From NCBI RefSeq assembly GCF_007971525.1, contig NZ_CP042437.1, positions 6,448,001-6,512,000 on the forward strand: DNA of 64,000 nucleotides, in the 5' to 3' direction. A program made the position numbers and the translations under genes. Below, in pieces: positions 52,053 to 61,953 of this stretch; the stretch's first letter is position 1; every line of letters begins with the position of its first letter. The DNA comes from Mucilaginibacter ginsenosidivorax (GTDB lineage: Bacteria > Bacteroidota > Bacteroidia > Sphingobacteriales > Sphingobacteriaceae). Under the pieces are notes generated by a model. It was not told the DNA's origin and ran no database searches. It saw only the letters and a list, made by a program, of their open reading frames with translations.

Positions 52053-52060
52053 TACTTTTG
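52053..52060 (+). promoter_or_regulatory. Minus-7 box TACTTTTG upstream of galT
   Basis: It matches TAnnTTTG and lies 58 bases before the galT start. The minus-33 box is weak. Confidence 0.5.
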
Positions 52061-52118
52061 AAAAATCAAAAGCAATTACCAATTGCCATAAGCCAATAAA
52101 ACCTGTACAAATAACACA

Positions 52119-53174
52119 ATGGAGACTAATAATTTCGATCTTAAAGAGCATCCGCACAGTCGTTTAAATATTTTAACCGGCGATTGGATCCTGGTATCGC
52201 CACACCGTACCAAACGGCCATGGCAAGGTAAAGTGGAAGCCACCCAAGCAAACGACCGCCCTGCTTACGACCCCCAATGTTACCTTTGCCCAACTAACAA
52301 ACGGGCCGATGGCAGCGAAAATCCCGACTATAAAGGCAGCTTTGTATTTACCAATGATTACTCATCCCTGCTATTAAATACACCCGATGGCGGCCTTAAC
52401 GATGATGAGCTACTGGTGGCCAACAGCCAGAAAGGCATTTGCCGCGTTATCAGCTTTTCGCCACGTCATGACCTTACGTTGCCGCAAATGGAGACCGCCG
52501 AAATTCGTAAAGTGGTAGATGTATGGCAATCTGAGTTTGAAAACCTTGCAACATATCCGTGGATAAAACACATACAGATATTTGAAAATAAAGGCGATAT
52601 AATGGGGTGCAGCAACCCGCATCCTCATGGCCAGATATGGGCGCAAAATAGTATCCCTGTTGAGGTTGCCAAAGAAACGCAGCAGCAAAAAAAACACTTT
52701 GAGCAAAAAGGCCGCAGCCTGCTTGGCGATTACCTGGCGCTTGAGCTGAAGCGTGCTGAGCGTGTAATTTTCGAAAATGATCATTTTGCGGTACTTGTGC
52801 CGTTTTGGGCGGTTTGGCCTTATGAAACCATGATTATTAGCAAAAGGCACGTTACAAGCATTCTGTATTTTACTGATGATGAAAAAGATGCTCTTGCCGA
52901 TGCTATTAAAAGGCTTACGGTGAGATATGATAATATGTTCGAAACCTCGTTCCCTTATTCCGCGGGGATGCACCAATCGCCGGTTAACATGGGCGAGCAT
53001 CCTTACTGGCACTGGCACATGCACTTTTATCCGCCGCTGCTGCGTTCGGCAACGGTTAAAAAGTTTATGGTTGGGTACGAGATGCTGGCTAATCCTCAAC
53101 GCGATATAACTGCCGAATATGCGGCCGAAAAACTGCGCGGATTGAGCGAAATTCACTATAAAGTGAAAGGGTAG
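52119..53174 (+). CDS. galT: Galactose-1-phosphate uridylyltransferase
   Basis: The 351 residues contain the catalytic [13 protein letters not shown] (His170 as the uridylyl acceptor), a metal-binding CYLC pair (Cys54, Cys57), [13 protein letters not shown]-like and [13 protein letters not shown] segments. It swaps UMP between UDP-glucose and galactose-1-phosphate in the Leloir pathway. It is followed after 42 bases by galM on the same strand, giving a compact galactose operon. No galK is present in the window. Confidence 0.95.
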   Translation: METNNFDLKEHPHSRLNILTGDWILVSPHRTKRPWQGKVEATQANDRPAYDPQCYLCPTNKRADGSENPDYKGSFVFTNDYSSLLLNTPDGGLNDDELLVANSQKGICRVISFSPRHDLTLPQMETAEIRKVVDVWQSEFENLATYPWIKHIQIFENKGDIMGCSNPHPHGQIWAQNSIPVEVAKETQQQKKHFEQKGRSLLGDYLALELKRAERVIFENDHFAVLVPFWAVWPYETMIISKRHVTSILYFTDDEKDALADAIKRLTVRYDNMFETSFPYSAGMHQSPVNMGEHPYWHWHMHFYPPLLRSATVKKFMVGYEMLANPQRDITAEYAAEKLRGLSEIHYKVKG

Positions 53175-53216
53175 GTAAAAAAAGCTATTTTTAAACCAAC
53201 TAATATAAACCTATTT

Positions 53217-54392
53217 ATGAATCATTTATTTAAAAATCTATCATCAATTATGATACCGGCCTGCCTATCTTTGGCGGCTTGTAATCAACCAACAACCCAA
53301 CAGAAAAACAGTATGACAGATAGCACCAAAACGGATAGCACCAAATCATTCGCTGCTGCATTTGAATCAACCATCAATGGTAAACAAACTCACCTTTACA
53401 CCCTTAAAAACAAAAACGGCGTTACCGCTACTTTTACCAATTACGGCGGTCGTATAGTAAGCCTGCTGGTGCCCAATAAGGATGGTAAGCTTACCGATGT
53501 GGTTTTAGGCTATGAAAGTGTAGAAGGTTTCGAGAAATCAACCGAGCCTTATTATGGCGCTACCATCGGCCGTTTTGGTAACCGTATTGCTAAAGGTCAT
53601 TTTAAAATTGATGGCAAAGATTACCAATCGTCTATCAATAATCCGCCAAACACGCTGCATGGCGGTAAAAACGGTTACCAAAGCGTAGTTTGGGACGCCA
53701 AACAAATTGATTCGACAACGCTGGAACTTACCTACCTGTCAAAAGACATGGAAGAAGGTTTTCCCGGCAATCTTACCGTGAAGGTGGTTTACAGCCTTAC
53801 CGACAATAACGAATTTAAATGCGTGTACGAAGCCCATACCGATAAAACAACTGTAGTAAATTTAACCAACCATGCATTTTTTAACCTTAACGGCGAAGGC
53901 AGCGGCACCATACTTAATCATTTAGTACAAATTGACGCTGATAATTATACCCCTGTTGATGCCGGTTTAATCCCTACAGGTAAAATTGAGCCCGTGAAAG
54001 GCACGCCGTTTGATTTTACCAAACCTGAAACCATCGGCAAACGCATTAATGACGATAATGTGCAACTAAAAAATGGTAAAGGTTATGACCATAATTTTGT
54101 GCTTAACAAACATGATTTAAGCACCCCGATTGCTACTGTAATTGGTGATAAAAGCGGGATTAAAATGGAAGTTTACACCGAAGAACCAGCCATGCAGTTT
54201 TACAGCGGCAACTTTATGCAAGCTAAAAACGCTATGAAACGCGGTATTAAAGATGAATTCCGTACCTCATTTGCTATGGAAACGCAACATTACCCCGATT
54301 CGCCAAATCAGCCGCAGTTTCCGTCAACTGAGCTTAAGCCCGGGCAAACGTATAAAACCCAGTCGCTGTATAAATTTACGGTAGTGAAATAA
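53217..54392 (+). CDS. galM: Galactose mutarotase (aldose 1-epimerase), lipoprotein form
   Basis: The 391 residues begin with a lipoprotein signal (LSLAAC, Cys22), so the enzyme is membrane-anchored, probably in the periplasm. The mutarotase domain has FTNYGGRIVSLLVPN, FGNRIAKGHF, NPPNTLHGGKNG, the catalytic His in LTNHAFFNLNG and the catalytic Glu in METQHYPDSPNQPQF. It interconverts alpha and beta galactose. A strong terminator ends the operon. Confidence 0.94.
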   Translation: MNHLFKNLSSIMIPACLSLAACNQPTTQQKNSMTDSTKTDSTKSFAAAFESTINGKQTHLYTLKNKNGVTATFTNYGGRIVSLLVPNKDGKLTDVVLGYESVEGFEKSTEPYYGATIGRFGNRIAKGHFKIDGKDYQSSINNPPNTLHGGKNGYQSVVWDAKQIDSTTLELTYLSKDMEEGFPGNLTVKVVYSLTDNNEFKCVYEAHTDKTTVVNLTNHAFFNLNGEGSGTILNHLVQIDADNYTPVDAGLIPTGKIEPVKGTPFDFTKPETIGKRINDDNVQLKNGKGYDHNFVLNKHDLSTPIATVIGDKSGIKMEVYTEEPAMQFYSGNFMQAKNAMKRGIKDEFRTSFAMETQHYPDSPNQPQFPSTELKPGQTYKTQSLYKFTVVK

Positions 54393-54416
54393 GTTTGCAA
54401 CTTTTTAAATATTTTG

Positions 54417-54450
54417 AAAAGATCCGGTCATTTGGCTGGATCTTTTTTTT
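54417..54450 (+). terminator. Terminator of the galT-galM operon
   Basis: AAAAGATCC pairs with GGATCTTTT and a run of Ts continues the arm. Confidence 0.88.
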
Positions 54451-54526
54451 TCGCCAGGCAATACAGCCCCTGCAATCCGATCGGCATGTGTTTTTTGACG
54501 TACAAGAGCTCCTAACATACCTTTGT

Positions 54527-54566
54527 CTCAAATCTCATATCTCATATCTCACATCTCAAATCTATC
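54527..54566. repeat. Direct word repeat (aaatctcatatctcatatctcac)
   Basis: Five TCTCA(T/A)A-type words occur in tandem. The inverse arm is absent, so this is a half element. Confidence 0.55.
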
Positions 54567-54588
54567 CGTATCTTTCGGCCAGCCAACA

Positions 54589-56514
54589 ATGAAACCTTTA
54601 TTATCAACCGTATTATTAAAAAAATGGTTACGGGCAAAGCATCGCCTTTGGCTGGTTTTATTTTGTATATTCCAATTGGTGTTTGCTCAAAAAGCCAGTG
54701 CGCAACTGGTCACCATCGGCTCGCAGCCAACAAGTGGCTGCGTTGGGCAACCTATAGCCTTTACGGCAGTTGCCGCTAATCTGGGCGCGGCACCAGCCTA
54801 CCAATGGCAGGTAAATGGGGTTAACGTGGGTGCCAACCAAAATAAATTTACCAGCAGTACGCTTGTTAACGGCGATGTGGTGCAATGTCGTGTAACTACG
54901 CCCGGCCCTAACGGCACGGTTAGTACTACCAATAGCAACGCGCTTACCATGACCATCCTGTCGCCGCCCACTATTGTGCAGCATGATACGGCCATTTGCC
55001 CGGGCAGTACCATGCTGCTCCAGGCCGACGTTTCCGGGGCGGCGTATGCCAAATTTAAACCGGTCGATTTTTCGAACCAATTCAATTTCAACATCTCAAC
55101 CAATACTTTCGGGCATCAGTTTGTCAATTGCCCCACCGGCAATGTTACTTTCAACGGCGTTCCGTACATCCTGTACCCCTGGAGCGATAACTTTACCGGC
55201 TGGAATGCAAGCAACGCTACCGGCCCCGATCCGCGTAAACTTTTTATTCCTGTTAATGAGGATGGTGCCGTAGCCATTAACCTGCTGGCCAATACTTATT
55301 TTGGCGTGCCCGGCCCTGCGTCATATGTAAGCGTAAGCTTTTGGGCCAATGGTGCCGAAGTATACAAAAAAGACCTTATAGGCGATCAGGATATCCGCGA
55401 TTTTAACGCCGCCCAGTTTACCAACCAAATCAATAACGTAACCACAACCAACGCCTGGCTATCGCCTAACGGCCAAAACCGGCTTGATAATGTGCGCATC
55501 CAAATGCCCTCACCAACACGGATAGATAGTATTGTAGTAAATGATCATGGCGGCAATGGTCAGCGCCTGTTCATCATTGGCGCCACCGTCGAGAAAACGC
55601 CTGTAGCGCTAAAATGGTCTACCGGCGAAACTTCGCCGTCTATTACCGTTGCGCCATCGCAGCCAACAACTTACACCGTAATGGCCACCAATGGGGTGGC
55701 CAGTTGCAGCGGCGGCAGCATCCACGTAAGCTTTATTACGCCGGTGGTACCCTCCATAAGTATAAGCCAGTTAACCGGCAACGTTTGCCCGGGCAACCCG
55801 GTAACCTTTACAGCAAGCGTGTTTAATGGGGGCAATGGGCCTACACTTCAATGGCAGGTAAATGGTGCCGATGCAGGTACAAACAGCTTCACATTTACTA
55901 CCAATAGCCTTACAACCGGCGATATAGTTACCTGCCGCGTAACCCCACACAACCTGTGCCTTACTATACCCACAGCAACAAGCAATGCAATTACAGCAAC
56001 GCTTTTACCACAACCCGTAGTTGATGCAGGCCCCAATGTAACCATTCACCAGGGCGATGCCACCCAGTTAAAAGCCACCGTAAGCGGCGATATATTGAAC
56101 ACGCAATGGAGCCCGGCCACCGGGCTTGATAATCCCGGCATACTTAACCCGATAGCCACTCCAACCCAAACCACCAAATACACCTTGCTGGTGCAAAACC
56201 AAAGCACCTGCACGGCTATCGATAGTGTTATTATAAAAGTGCTGCCGCTTGATGTGCTGATCCCCAACGCTATCAGCCCCAATCATGACGGTGTAAACGA
56301 TGTATGGAATATTCAGCACCTGGATCAGTTTGCTGCCTGTACGGTAAACATATTTAACCGCTATGGCCAAAGGCTTTTCACATCCACCGGCTACGCCCGC
56401 CCATGGGATGGCACCTATAAAAACAAGCGCCTCCCTGCCGGTACCTATTATTACATTATTGACTTGAAAGATGGCAGCGCTGTACGATCGGGGTATGTGG
56501 TGTTGGTGTATTGA
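54589..56514 (+). CDS. T9SS type B sorting-domain protein with Ig-like repeats
   Basis: I chose the ATG at 54589 (MKPLLSTVLLKKWLRAKHRL, followed by a hydrophobic helix and AQKASA) over 54523. The 641 residues hold two Ig-like repeats with nearly the same core, YQWQVNGVNVG near 71 and LQWQVNGADAG near 420. A lectin-like or sandwich region lies between them. The C-terminal gliding-motility/CHU_C domain starts at about 552: IPNAISPNHDGVNDVWNI, VNIFNRYGQRLF, PWDGTYKNKRLPAGTYYY. That domain directs export by the type IX secretion system. Confidence 0.9.
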   Translation: MKPLLSTVLLKKWLRAKHRLWLVLFCIFQLVFAQKASAQLVTIGSQPTSGCVGQPIAFTAVAANLGAAPAYQWQVNGVNVGANQNKFTSSTLVNGDVVQCRVTTPGPNGTVSTTNSNALTMTILSPPTIVQHDTAICPGSTMLLQADVSGAAYAKFKPVDFSNQFNFNISTNTFGHQFVNCPTGNVTFNGVPYILYPWSDNFTGWNASNATGPDPRKLFIPVNEDGAVAINLLANTYFGVPGPASYVSVSFWANGAEVYKKDLIGDQDIRDFNAAQFTNQINNVTTTNAWLSPNGQNRLDNVRIQMPSPTRIDSIVVNDHGGNGQRLFIIGATVEKTPVALKWSTGETSPSITVAPSQPTTYTVMATNGVASCSGGSIHVSFITPVVPSISISQLTGNVCPGNPVTFTASVFNGGNGPTLQWQVNGADAGTNSFTFTTNSLTTGDIVTCRVTPHNLCLTIPTATSNAITATLLPQPVVDAGPNVTIHQGDATQLKATVSGDILNTQWSPATGLDNPGILNPIATPTQTTKYTLLVQNQSTCTAIDSVIIKVLPLDVLIPNAISPNHDGVNDVWNIQHLDQFAACTVNIFNRYGQRLFTSTGYARPWDGTYKNKRLPAGTYYYIIDLKDGSAVRSGYVVLVY

Positions 56515-56518
56515 GGTT

Positions 56519-56624
56519 TAGTATCAGGTAGTTAGTAGCAAGTATCAAGACTGCTGCGAAGATTGGTCAGTCCATCCTTGATTTGAATGATAGCAACACG
56601 ACTTGATACTATCCCTGATACTTT
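56519..56624. repeat. Inverted-arm word repeat (agtatcaag/cttgatact)
   Basis: AGTATCAGGTAGTTAGTAGC (56520 onward) is answered by ACTTGATACTATCCCTGATA (56601 onward). Confidence 0.65.
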
Positions 56625-56793
56625 CTAAAAATATTTCCTCCGTTCACCGATGATTTCACTGCGTTCGCCGATAAAAACCGGGTGTACATCTAAATGAGCC
56701 AAAACCGCTGTAACGTTTTAAAAACGGGGGCGTCTTATTGGTGTATTTAAAAATGACACAATACAATTACTTGACAATCAAAATATTAATATT

Positions 56794-57399
56794 ATGAAAA
56801 CTACATTATTAACCATCGCCGCTTCATTAGTTTTAGTAGCTGGTTTATCAAACACAACTTTTGCATCTACCAAAAATACTCAAAATGTTGCTACCGTATT
56901 GACAGATGTAAGCAACATCAATAAAATTGAAGTTCGCGGTAATGTTGAGCTTTATGTTTCTGCCGGTACTGCCGATCAGGTTAAGGTTTACAACAAATAC
57001 TATGCATCTGGTGCATTGGTACAAAGCTCAAAAGGTGTATTGAGAATAGCATCATATACAAAAGAAAAATTAGTGGTTTGGGTTACTGCAAATGACCTGC
57101 GGGCCATCAGTGCTTATGATAACGCCGAAGTAAAATCATTTGGAAAGTTATCTGCCATCGACCTGGATGTTAACCTGAGCAACAACGCTACCGCTAAATT
57201 GGATTTGGATACCTACAACACCAACGTAAATGTTAATAACAATGCTAAAATTGAACTTGCAGGCACAACAGAGGTTTATACCCTTAACCACAACCTGCAA
57301 TCAAGCGTTAATAATAACAATTTTATCGCCGGCACTTATACCGATAAATTAAACGGTATCACATCTGCCAAAAACGAAAACGAGTTAGCAGGTTTGTAA
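56794..57399 (+). CDS. Secreted DUF2807 (GIN-domain) protein
   Basis: The 201 residues have a signal peptide (about 1-24). The auto-transporter adhesin head/GIN-like domain DUF2807 follows: INKIEVRGNVELYVSAG, ELVVWVTANDLRAISAYDNAEVKS, and then short Asn-rich beta-helix rungs (NLSNNATAKLDLDTYNTNVN). Such proteins are exported and form a right-handed beta-helix; their role is unknown. Another DUF2807 gene follows 132 bases downstream but has its own promoter. Confidence 0.88.
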   Translation: MKTTLLTIAASLVLVAGLSNTTFASTKNTQNVATVLTDVSNINKIEVRGNVELYVSAGTADQVKVYNKYYASGALVQSSKGVLRIASYTKEKLVVWVTANDLRAISAYDNAEVKSFGKLSAIDLDVNLSNNATAKLDLDTYNTNVNVNNNAKIELAGTTEVYTLNHNLQSSVNNNNFIAGTYTDKLNGITSAKNENELAGL

Positions 57400-57445
57400 T
57401 TATATAAGCATCAGTAACTTTTGCAAAAGTCCATCATATATTCTG

Positions 57446-57479
57446 AAAAGCTATCATTTAAAATATGGTAGCTTTTTTT
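57446..57479 (+). terminator. Terminator between the two DUF2807 genes
   Basis: AAAGCTATCAT pairs with ATGGTAGCTTT (one G-T pair) and is followed by a T run. The T run merges with the next minus-7 box. Confidence 0.8.
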
Positions 57480-57486
57480 AATTTTG
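57479..57486 (+). promoter_or_regulatory. Minus-7 box TAATTTTG for the second DUF2807 gene
   Basis: It matches TAnnTTTG and lies 45 bases before the ATG. It starts at the last base of the preceding terminator; no clear minus-33 box is seen. Confidence 0.45.
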
Positions 57487-57531
57487 ATGTAACATCTCAA
57501 TCGAAACCAACGTCAAAAAAATCAAAACACT

Positions 57532-58251
57532 ATGAAAAAATTTAACCTGAATATTGCCGCTTTAATTGCTATTGTATCTGTAGGTGTATTTTCATCATGC
57601 CGCTTTCATTGCGTGCGTGGTTCTGGTAACATGACAACCGAAAACCGCCAGGCCGAGGAGTTTACCAAAGTAGATATTGCGGGCGCGTTTAAAGTAATTT
57701 TAAAACAGGATAGTTCGCTAAAAATCAGTATCACCGGCGATGATAACCTGCTTAAATATGTATCAACCTCTGTCGAAAATGGCGAGTTGCACATCAAGTC
57801 GAGAAAGTCTTTTTGTGACGATCATATCGAGATCACCGTTGGTGTGCATAACCTGAAAGAAATAGGCGCATCCGGCGCGGTTGAAGTATCATCAGACGGG
57901 AAAATAAATGCAGGCGATTTTAAATTCGACTTATCGGGCGCTACAAAGGTTAACCTGGACCTGAACGCGGCCAACGTAAAAACCGAGGGAAGCGGCATGA
58001 GCGAATTAAACCTGAAGGGGCAGGCAGCATCGCATAACGTAGAATCGAGCGGAGCTACCAAGATAAACGGATTTGATTTTGTTGTCGGCGATTATGAAAT
58101 TAATACTTCAGGTGTGAGCAACTGCAAAATCAATGTGTTAAAAACGTTGAATGTGCACTCCAGCGGCGCAGCCGAAATTGAATATAAAGGTTCGCCTGCA
58201 ACGGTAAACAACGATAAATCCGGCGCATCAAGCATAAAAAAAGTTGATTGA
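57532..58251 (+). CDS. DUF2807 (head GIN domain) lipoprotein
   Basis: The 239 residues start with a lipoprotein signal (VGVFSSC, Cys about 23). The GIN domain follows: FTKVDIAGAFKVILKQDSSL, VENGELHIKSRKSF, ITVGVHNLKEIGASGAVEVS. It ends with beta-helix rungs built on GxSGATK-type repeats (DLSGATKVNLDL, ESSGATKINGF, HSSGAAEIEY). It is related to the gene upstream. It is close to the cytochrome gene (38 bases). Confidence 0.9.
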   Translation: MKKFNLNIAALIAIVSVGVFSSCRFHCVRGSGNMTTENRQAEEFTKVDIAGAFKVILKQDSSLKISITGDDNLLKYVSTSVENGELHIKSRKSFCDDHIEITVGVHNLKEIGASGAVEVSSDGKINAGDFKFDLSGATKVNLDLNAANVKTEGSGMSELNLKGQAASHNVESSGATKINGFDFVVGDYEINTSGVSNCKINVLKTLNVHSSGAAEIEYKGSPATVNNDKSGASSIKKVD

Positions 58252-58289
58252 TGCCAATGTTAAGTTGAAATACCTACCACTATCTTATC

Positions 58290-59267
58290 ATGAAAAAGTT
58301 TTTAAAATACACAGCCTACGTTGTAATAGTTGTTATCTTAATTGTTGTAGCAGGCGTATCATATATTACGCTTGCTTTACCTGATGTGGGCAAACCCGAA
58401 GACATTAAAGTAGAAGCCACGCCCCAACGTATTGAGCGTGGCAAATACCTGGCCAACCATGTAACCCTGTGCATGGATTGCCACTCCACCAGAGACTGGA
58501 CGAAATTTGCCGGCCCCATGCTGGAGGGTACCGCGGGTAAAGGCGGCGAAAAGTTTACCGCCGCTGTAGGTTTCCCCGGCAATGTAGATGTGCCCAATAT
58601 TACGCCATATAATTTGGGCGGATGGACAGATGGCGAGTTGTTTCGCGCTATTACCGCAGGGGTAAGAAAAGATGGTTCGGCCATCTTCCCGCTGATGCCC
58701 TGGCCGTATTACTCCAAAATGGATCGTGAAGATCTTTACAGTATCATAGCTTATATCCGCTCGCTTAAGCCAATAAAAGCAGATTACCCCAAAAGTAAAC
58801 TCGATTTTCCGTTGAATATTTTGGTACATACCATGCCGCAAAAGGCAGGTTTAGGCACACGCCCTGATGAAAAGGATACGTTGAAGTATGGCGAATACCT
58901 GGTTACTTCGGCGGCCTGTATGGAATGCCACAGCCAGGTGGATAAAGGCAAAATAATACCAGGCCTTGAATATGCCGGGGGGCGCGAATTTGTGATACCG
59001 GGTTATGGTGCCGTAAAATCGTCAAATATCACATCCGATAAAGAAACCGGCTTGGGCAGCTGGACAAAAGAGCAATTTGTAAATCGCTTTAAGGTTTATG
59101 CCGATACCACCAAAGGGCCGGCTGGTGTTAAACCACATGAATACCAAAGCATTATGCCATGGTACAAATACGCCGGCTTAAAAACAAGCGACCTGGAAGC
59201 TATTTATGCCTTTGTTAAAACCATTAAACCGGTTAAAAACCAGTTTGTGAAATTTGTGGCGAAGTAA
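58290..59267 (+). CDS. Diheme c-type cytochrome
   Basis: The 325 residues have an N-terminal membrane anchor (about 7-30) and two heme c sites, CMDCH (Cys61, Cys64, His65) and CMECH (Cys210, Cys213, His214). Each is followed by a Met-containing loop (PLMPWPYYSKM, SIMPWYKYAG) that may give the axial ligand. It resembles the cytochrome subunits of periplasmic dehydrogenases, but no dehydrogenase gene is near. It probably transfers electrons in the periplasm. Confidence 0.92.
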   Translation: MKKFLKYTAYVVIVVILIVVAGVSYITLALPDVGKPEDIKVEATPQRIERGKYLANHVTLCMDCHSTRDWTKFAGPMLEGTAGKGGEKFTAAVGFPGNVDVPNITPYNLGGWTDGELFRAITAGVRKDGSAIFPLMPWPYYSKMDREDLYSIIAYIRSLKPIKADYPKSKLDFPLNILVHTMPQKAGLGTRPDEKDTLKYGEYLVTSAACMECHSQVDKGKIIPGLEYAGGREFVIPGYGAVKSSNITSDKETGLGSWTKEQFVNRFKVYADTTKGPAGVKPHEYQSIMPWYKYAGLKTSDLEAIYAFVKTIKPVKNQFVKFVAK

Positions 59268-59447
59268 GAGGATATGAGAAGTAAAGTTGCGCAACGGATT
59301 CAGGCTGAAACTCCCGGTCATGTGCGTGTTTTTGTGCGGTTCTATACTTATATGGTAGTTGGGATAAATAAAATAGCGCAAATGAAAAATCGTCGGTGAC
59401 GAACAAAAGCTTTATGTATGCAGGAGTTTTAATTAAAAATAAATTCA

Positions 59448-59455
59448 TACTTTTG
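59448..59455 (+). promoter_or_regulatory. Minus-7 box TACTTTTG for the tig gene
   Basis: It matches TAnnTTTG and is followed by GCG. The expected transcript start is near 59460, about 70 bases before the trigger factor ATG. Confidence 0.6.
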
Positions 59456-59532
59456 CGCCTCGAAATTTGTATAGTCCGCAAGTTATTTTCGGCCTACATT
59501 TCAATGGATCAATTAAAATACCCGGTAAAAAG

Positions 59533-60888
59533 ATGAATATTACACAGGAAAAAGTAGATGCCCTGAATGCAGTTGTTAAGATCAATATCGATCCTGCCGA
59601 TTATCAGCCACGTGTTGATAAAGCGATAAAAGAAAACGCGAAAAAAGCAAAATTACCAGGTTTTCGCCCGGGCATGGTGCCAGCATCACATATAAAAAAA
59701 ATGTACGGTAAAAGTATTTTGGTTGATGAGATCAATAACTTGTTACAGGATACTTTAACCAAATATATTGAAGAGCAGGACCTGCGTGTATTAGGCCAGC
59801 CTTTGCCAAAAACTGATAACGAAAAAGAATATAACTGGGATTTTGCCGATAATTTTGAGTTTAATTATGAACTTGGTTTAGCTCCTGAATTTAACATTGA
59901 TTTTTCATCAAAAGATAACGTTACCCAATACGTAATTAAAGTTGATGACGAAACATTAGCTTCACGTATCAAAAATATTCGCCGTAGCTATGGCAAAATG
60001 ACAAATCCTGACGTATCGGCAGACGATGACGTTCTTTACAGCGAATTAGTCCAGCTTTCTCCGGATGGTAGTGTTTTTGAGGGTGGAATAAGCAATACAG
60101 CATCTGTACGTTTAGACCAAATTAAAGACGAAGCCATTAAAGCTTCATTAATAGGTTTAAAAAAGGGCGATGTATTGACGTTTGATATTCAAAAAGCTTA
60201 TGATAACGACGCAGCCAAGGTAGCCGGTTTATTAAAGATAGAAGAAGACGAAGCGGCCGATTTAAAATCAAACTTCCAGCTAACTGTTAAAAACGTTAAC
60301 CGGTTAGAAGAAGGCGATTTAAATCAGGAGTTCTTTGACAAATTATTTGGTGAAGGTGTAGTAACAACCGAAGCGGAATTTACGGCTAAGATTACCGAAG
60401 AACTTGAAACAATGATGGTGCAGGATAGCGAACGCAAATTGCAGGACGATATCTACAAAGCAAGCATTGCTAAAGTTGACTTTAATTTACCTGACGATTT
60501 CCTGAAGCGCTGGCTAAAAGCTACCAACGAAAAACTGACTACCGAAGAGCTGGAAGGCGGTTATAACGATTTTGCTCAAAACCTTAAATGGACTTTGATT
60601 GAAAACAAAATAATTACCGATAACAAAATCGAAATTAAATACGATGAGGTTTTCGCGCTTGCAAAAGTTAGGTTAGATCAGCAATTCAGAATGTACAGCC
60701 CACAGGCTATCCCTGAAGATCAGTTGGCGCAATACACCGTACAATACCTGCAAAATAAAGAGAATGCTAACAAAATATTCGAAGAAGTAAAAGCACTAAA
60801 GGTGTTTGATTATATTAAAAGTGTGATCACTTTAGATAAACAAGACATCCTGTTTACTGATTTTAATAAATTGGTTTCCGAAAAATAA
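59533..60888 (+). CDS. tig: Trigger factor
   Basis: The ATG at 59533 (MNITQEKVDALNAVVKINID) is the family start; the frame open from 59467 is upstream leader. The 451 residues have the ribosome-binding domain with the GFRPGMVP signature (43-50). A middle domain has the place of the FKBP-type PPIase but is poorly conserved (SADDDVLYSELVQLSPDGSV). A long helical C-terminal chaperone domain completes the protein. It binds nascent chains at the ribosome exit. It is followed by clpP and clpX, the usual order. Confidence 0.93.
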   Translation: MNITQEKVDALNAVVKINIDPADYQPRVDKAIKENAKKAKLPGFRPGMVPASHIKKMYGKSILVDEINNLLQDTLTKYIEEQDLRVLGQPLPKTDNEKEYNWDFADNFEFNYELGLAPEFNIDFSSKDNVTQYVIKVDDETLASRIKNIRRSYGKMTNPDVSADDDVLYSELVQLSPDGSVFEGGISNTASVRLDQIKDEAIKASLIGLKKGDVLTFDIQKAYDNDAAKVAGLLKIEEDEAADLKSNFQLTVKNVNRLEEGDLNQEFFDKLFGEGVVTTEAEFTAKITEELETMMVQDSERKLQDDIYKASIAKVDFNLPDDFLKRWLKATNEKLTTEELEGGYNDFAQNLKWTLIENKIITDNKIEIKYDEVFALAKVRLDQQFRMYSPQAIPEDQLAQYTVQYLQNKENANKIFEEVKALKVFDYIKSVITLDKQDILFTDFNKLVSEK

Positions 60889-60925
60889 GCCCCCTCTAAA
60901 TCTCCCCCGGAAGGGGAGACTTTAA
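60889..60925. repeat. CCCCCTCTAAATCTCCCCC-type half element after tig
   Basis: A single arm of the family at 26009-26190 follows the tig stop directly. Its internal hairpin CTCCCC/GGGGAG may act as a terminator. Confidence 0.75.
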
Positions 60926-60938
60926 GAAAATATATTAT

Positions 60939-60971
60939 CACCAAAAGCAACTCACAAGGTTGCTTTTGGTG
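60939..60971 (+). terminator. Hairpin CACCAAAAGCAAC / GTTGCTTTTGGTG
   Basis: A perfect 13-bp stem encloses 7 bases. No T run follows, so it may be an RNA-stabilising or processing hairpin between tig and clpP. Confidence 0.6.
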
Positions 60972-60982
60972 TATAAGGAAGG

Positions 60983-61100
60983 TTGGAAGTTAGAAAGTCC
61001 GGAAGTTAGTAAAGTCCGGAAGACGGGGAAGTAATAAGGGTTTAAGTGAAGAAGTATTCAACAACTTTCGGACTTCCGGACTTTCCGACTTCTCGACTCC
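60983..61100. repeat. Inverted-arm word repeat (agtccggaagt words)
   Basis: AAGTCCGGAAGTTAGTAAAG (60995 onward) is answered by CTTTCGGACTTCCGGACTTT (61065 onward). Together with the two elements before it, it fills the 335-base gap between tig and clpP; no gene lies there. Confidence 0.8.
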
Positions 61101-61223
61101 CTTCACCGCCCAAATAATTTTTACTTTATACAAACTATCTTCCTAAAATTGTATTCAACTAAAAACTATATTTATCCGCAGGTAAAATGCCTGCATCCTA
61201 AAAATAAAACATACACAAACACC

Positions 61224-61952
61224 ATGAGTAATAATATCGATAAAAATGAATTCAGAAAATACGCTGTTAAACACCACCGTATTAACAGCCTCTTTGTAGA
61301 TAAATATCTTGGAAATTTTGATAGCCGCCGCATGCCGCAGGGCATTGCTACCACGGTACCAACCGGCATGACGCCTTACATTATTGAAGAACGCCAGCTT
61401 AACGTTGCCCAAATGGACGTGTTCTCGCGTTTGATGATGGACCGCATCATTTTCCTTGGCGATGCGATTTATGAAAATATTGCAAACATTATTCAGGCTC
61501 AATTGCTATTCCTGCAATCGGCCGATGCTAAACGCGATATCCAGATTTATATCAATTCACCTGGTGGTTCGGTTTATGCCGGTTTAGGGATTTATGATAC
61601 CATGCAGTTCATTTCAAATGATGTAGCAACTATTTGTACAGGTATGGCCGCTTCAATGGGCGCTGTATTATTAGTAGCTGGTACCGAAGGTAAAAGGGCA
61701 GCGTTACCACACGCAAGGGTAATGATTCACCAGCCATCGGGCGGTGCGCAAGGTCAGCAATCAGATATTGAGATCACCTACCATGAGATCACTAAACTGA
61801 AAAAAGAATTGTACCAGATAATTGCCGATCATAGCGGTGCGTCATTCGAAAAAGTATGGGATGCATCAGACCGTGATTACTGGATGATTGCCGAAGAAGC
61901 CAAAGAATTTGGAATGGTAGATGAAATTTTAAGAGGAAATAAAGGGAAATAA
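61224..61952 (+). CDS. clpP: ATP-dependent Clp protease proteolytic subunit
   Basis: The ATG at 61224 (MSNNIDKNEFRKYAVKHHRI) is chosen over 61149. The 242 residues carry the catalytic triad Ser144 (GMAASMGAVLL), His169 (ARVMIHQPSGG) and Asp218 (ASDRDYWM), with SPGGSVYAGLGIYDTM for the substrate groove. The N-terminal extension of about 50 residues is longer than in E. coli ClpP. It forms the peptidase barrel used by ClpX from the gene downstream. Confidence 0.95.
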   Translation: MSNNIDKNEFRKYAVKHHRINSLFVDKYLGNFDSRRMPQGIATTVPTGMTPYIIEERQLNVAQMDVFSRLMMDRIIFLGDAIYENIANIIQAQLLFLQSADAKRDIQIYINSPGGSVYAGLGIYDTMQFISNDVATICTGMAASMGAVLLVAGTEGKRAALPHARVMIHQPSGGAQGQQSDIEITYHEITKLKKELYQIIADHSGASFEKVWDASDRDYWMIAEEAKEFGMVDEILRGNKGK

Positions 61953-61953
61953 G

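Noticed and set aside
52410-53156. Minus-strand 248-residue open frame
   Set aside because: It lies wholly opposite galT, which has all catalytic motifs; the open frame is a shadow of its codon usage.
54395-54592. Short + strand frame after galM
   Set aside because: It runs through the galT-galM terminator and a word repeat and ends inside the start of the T9SS protein gene.
59467-59532. Upstream extension of the tig frame
   Set aside because: The added residues do not fit the trigger factor N-terminus and would begin within about 10 bases of the predicted transcript start.
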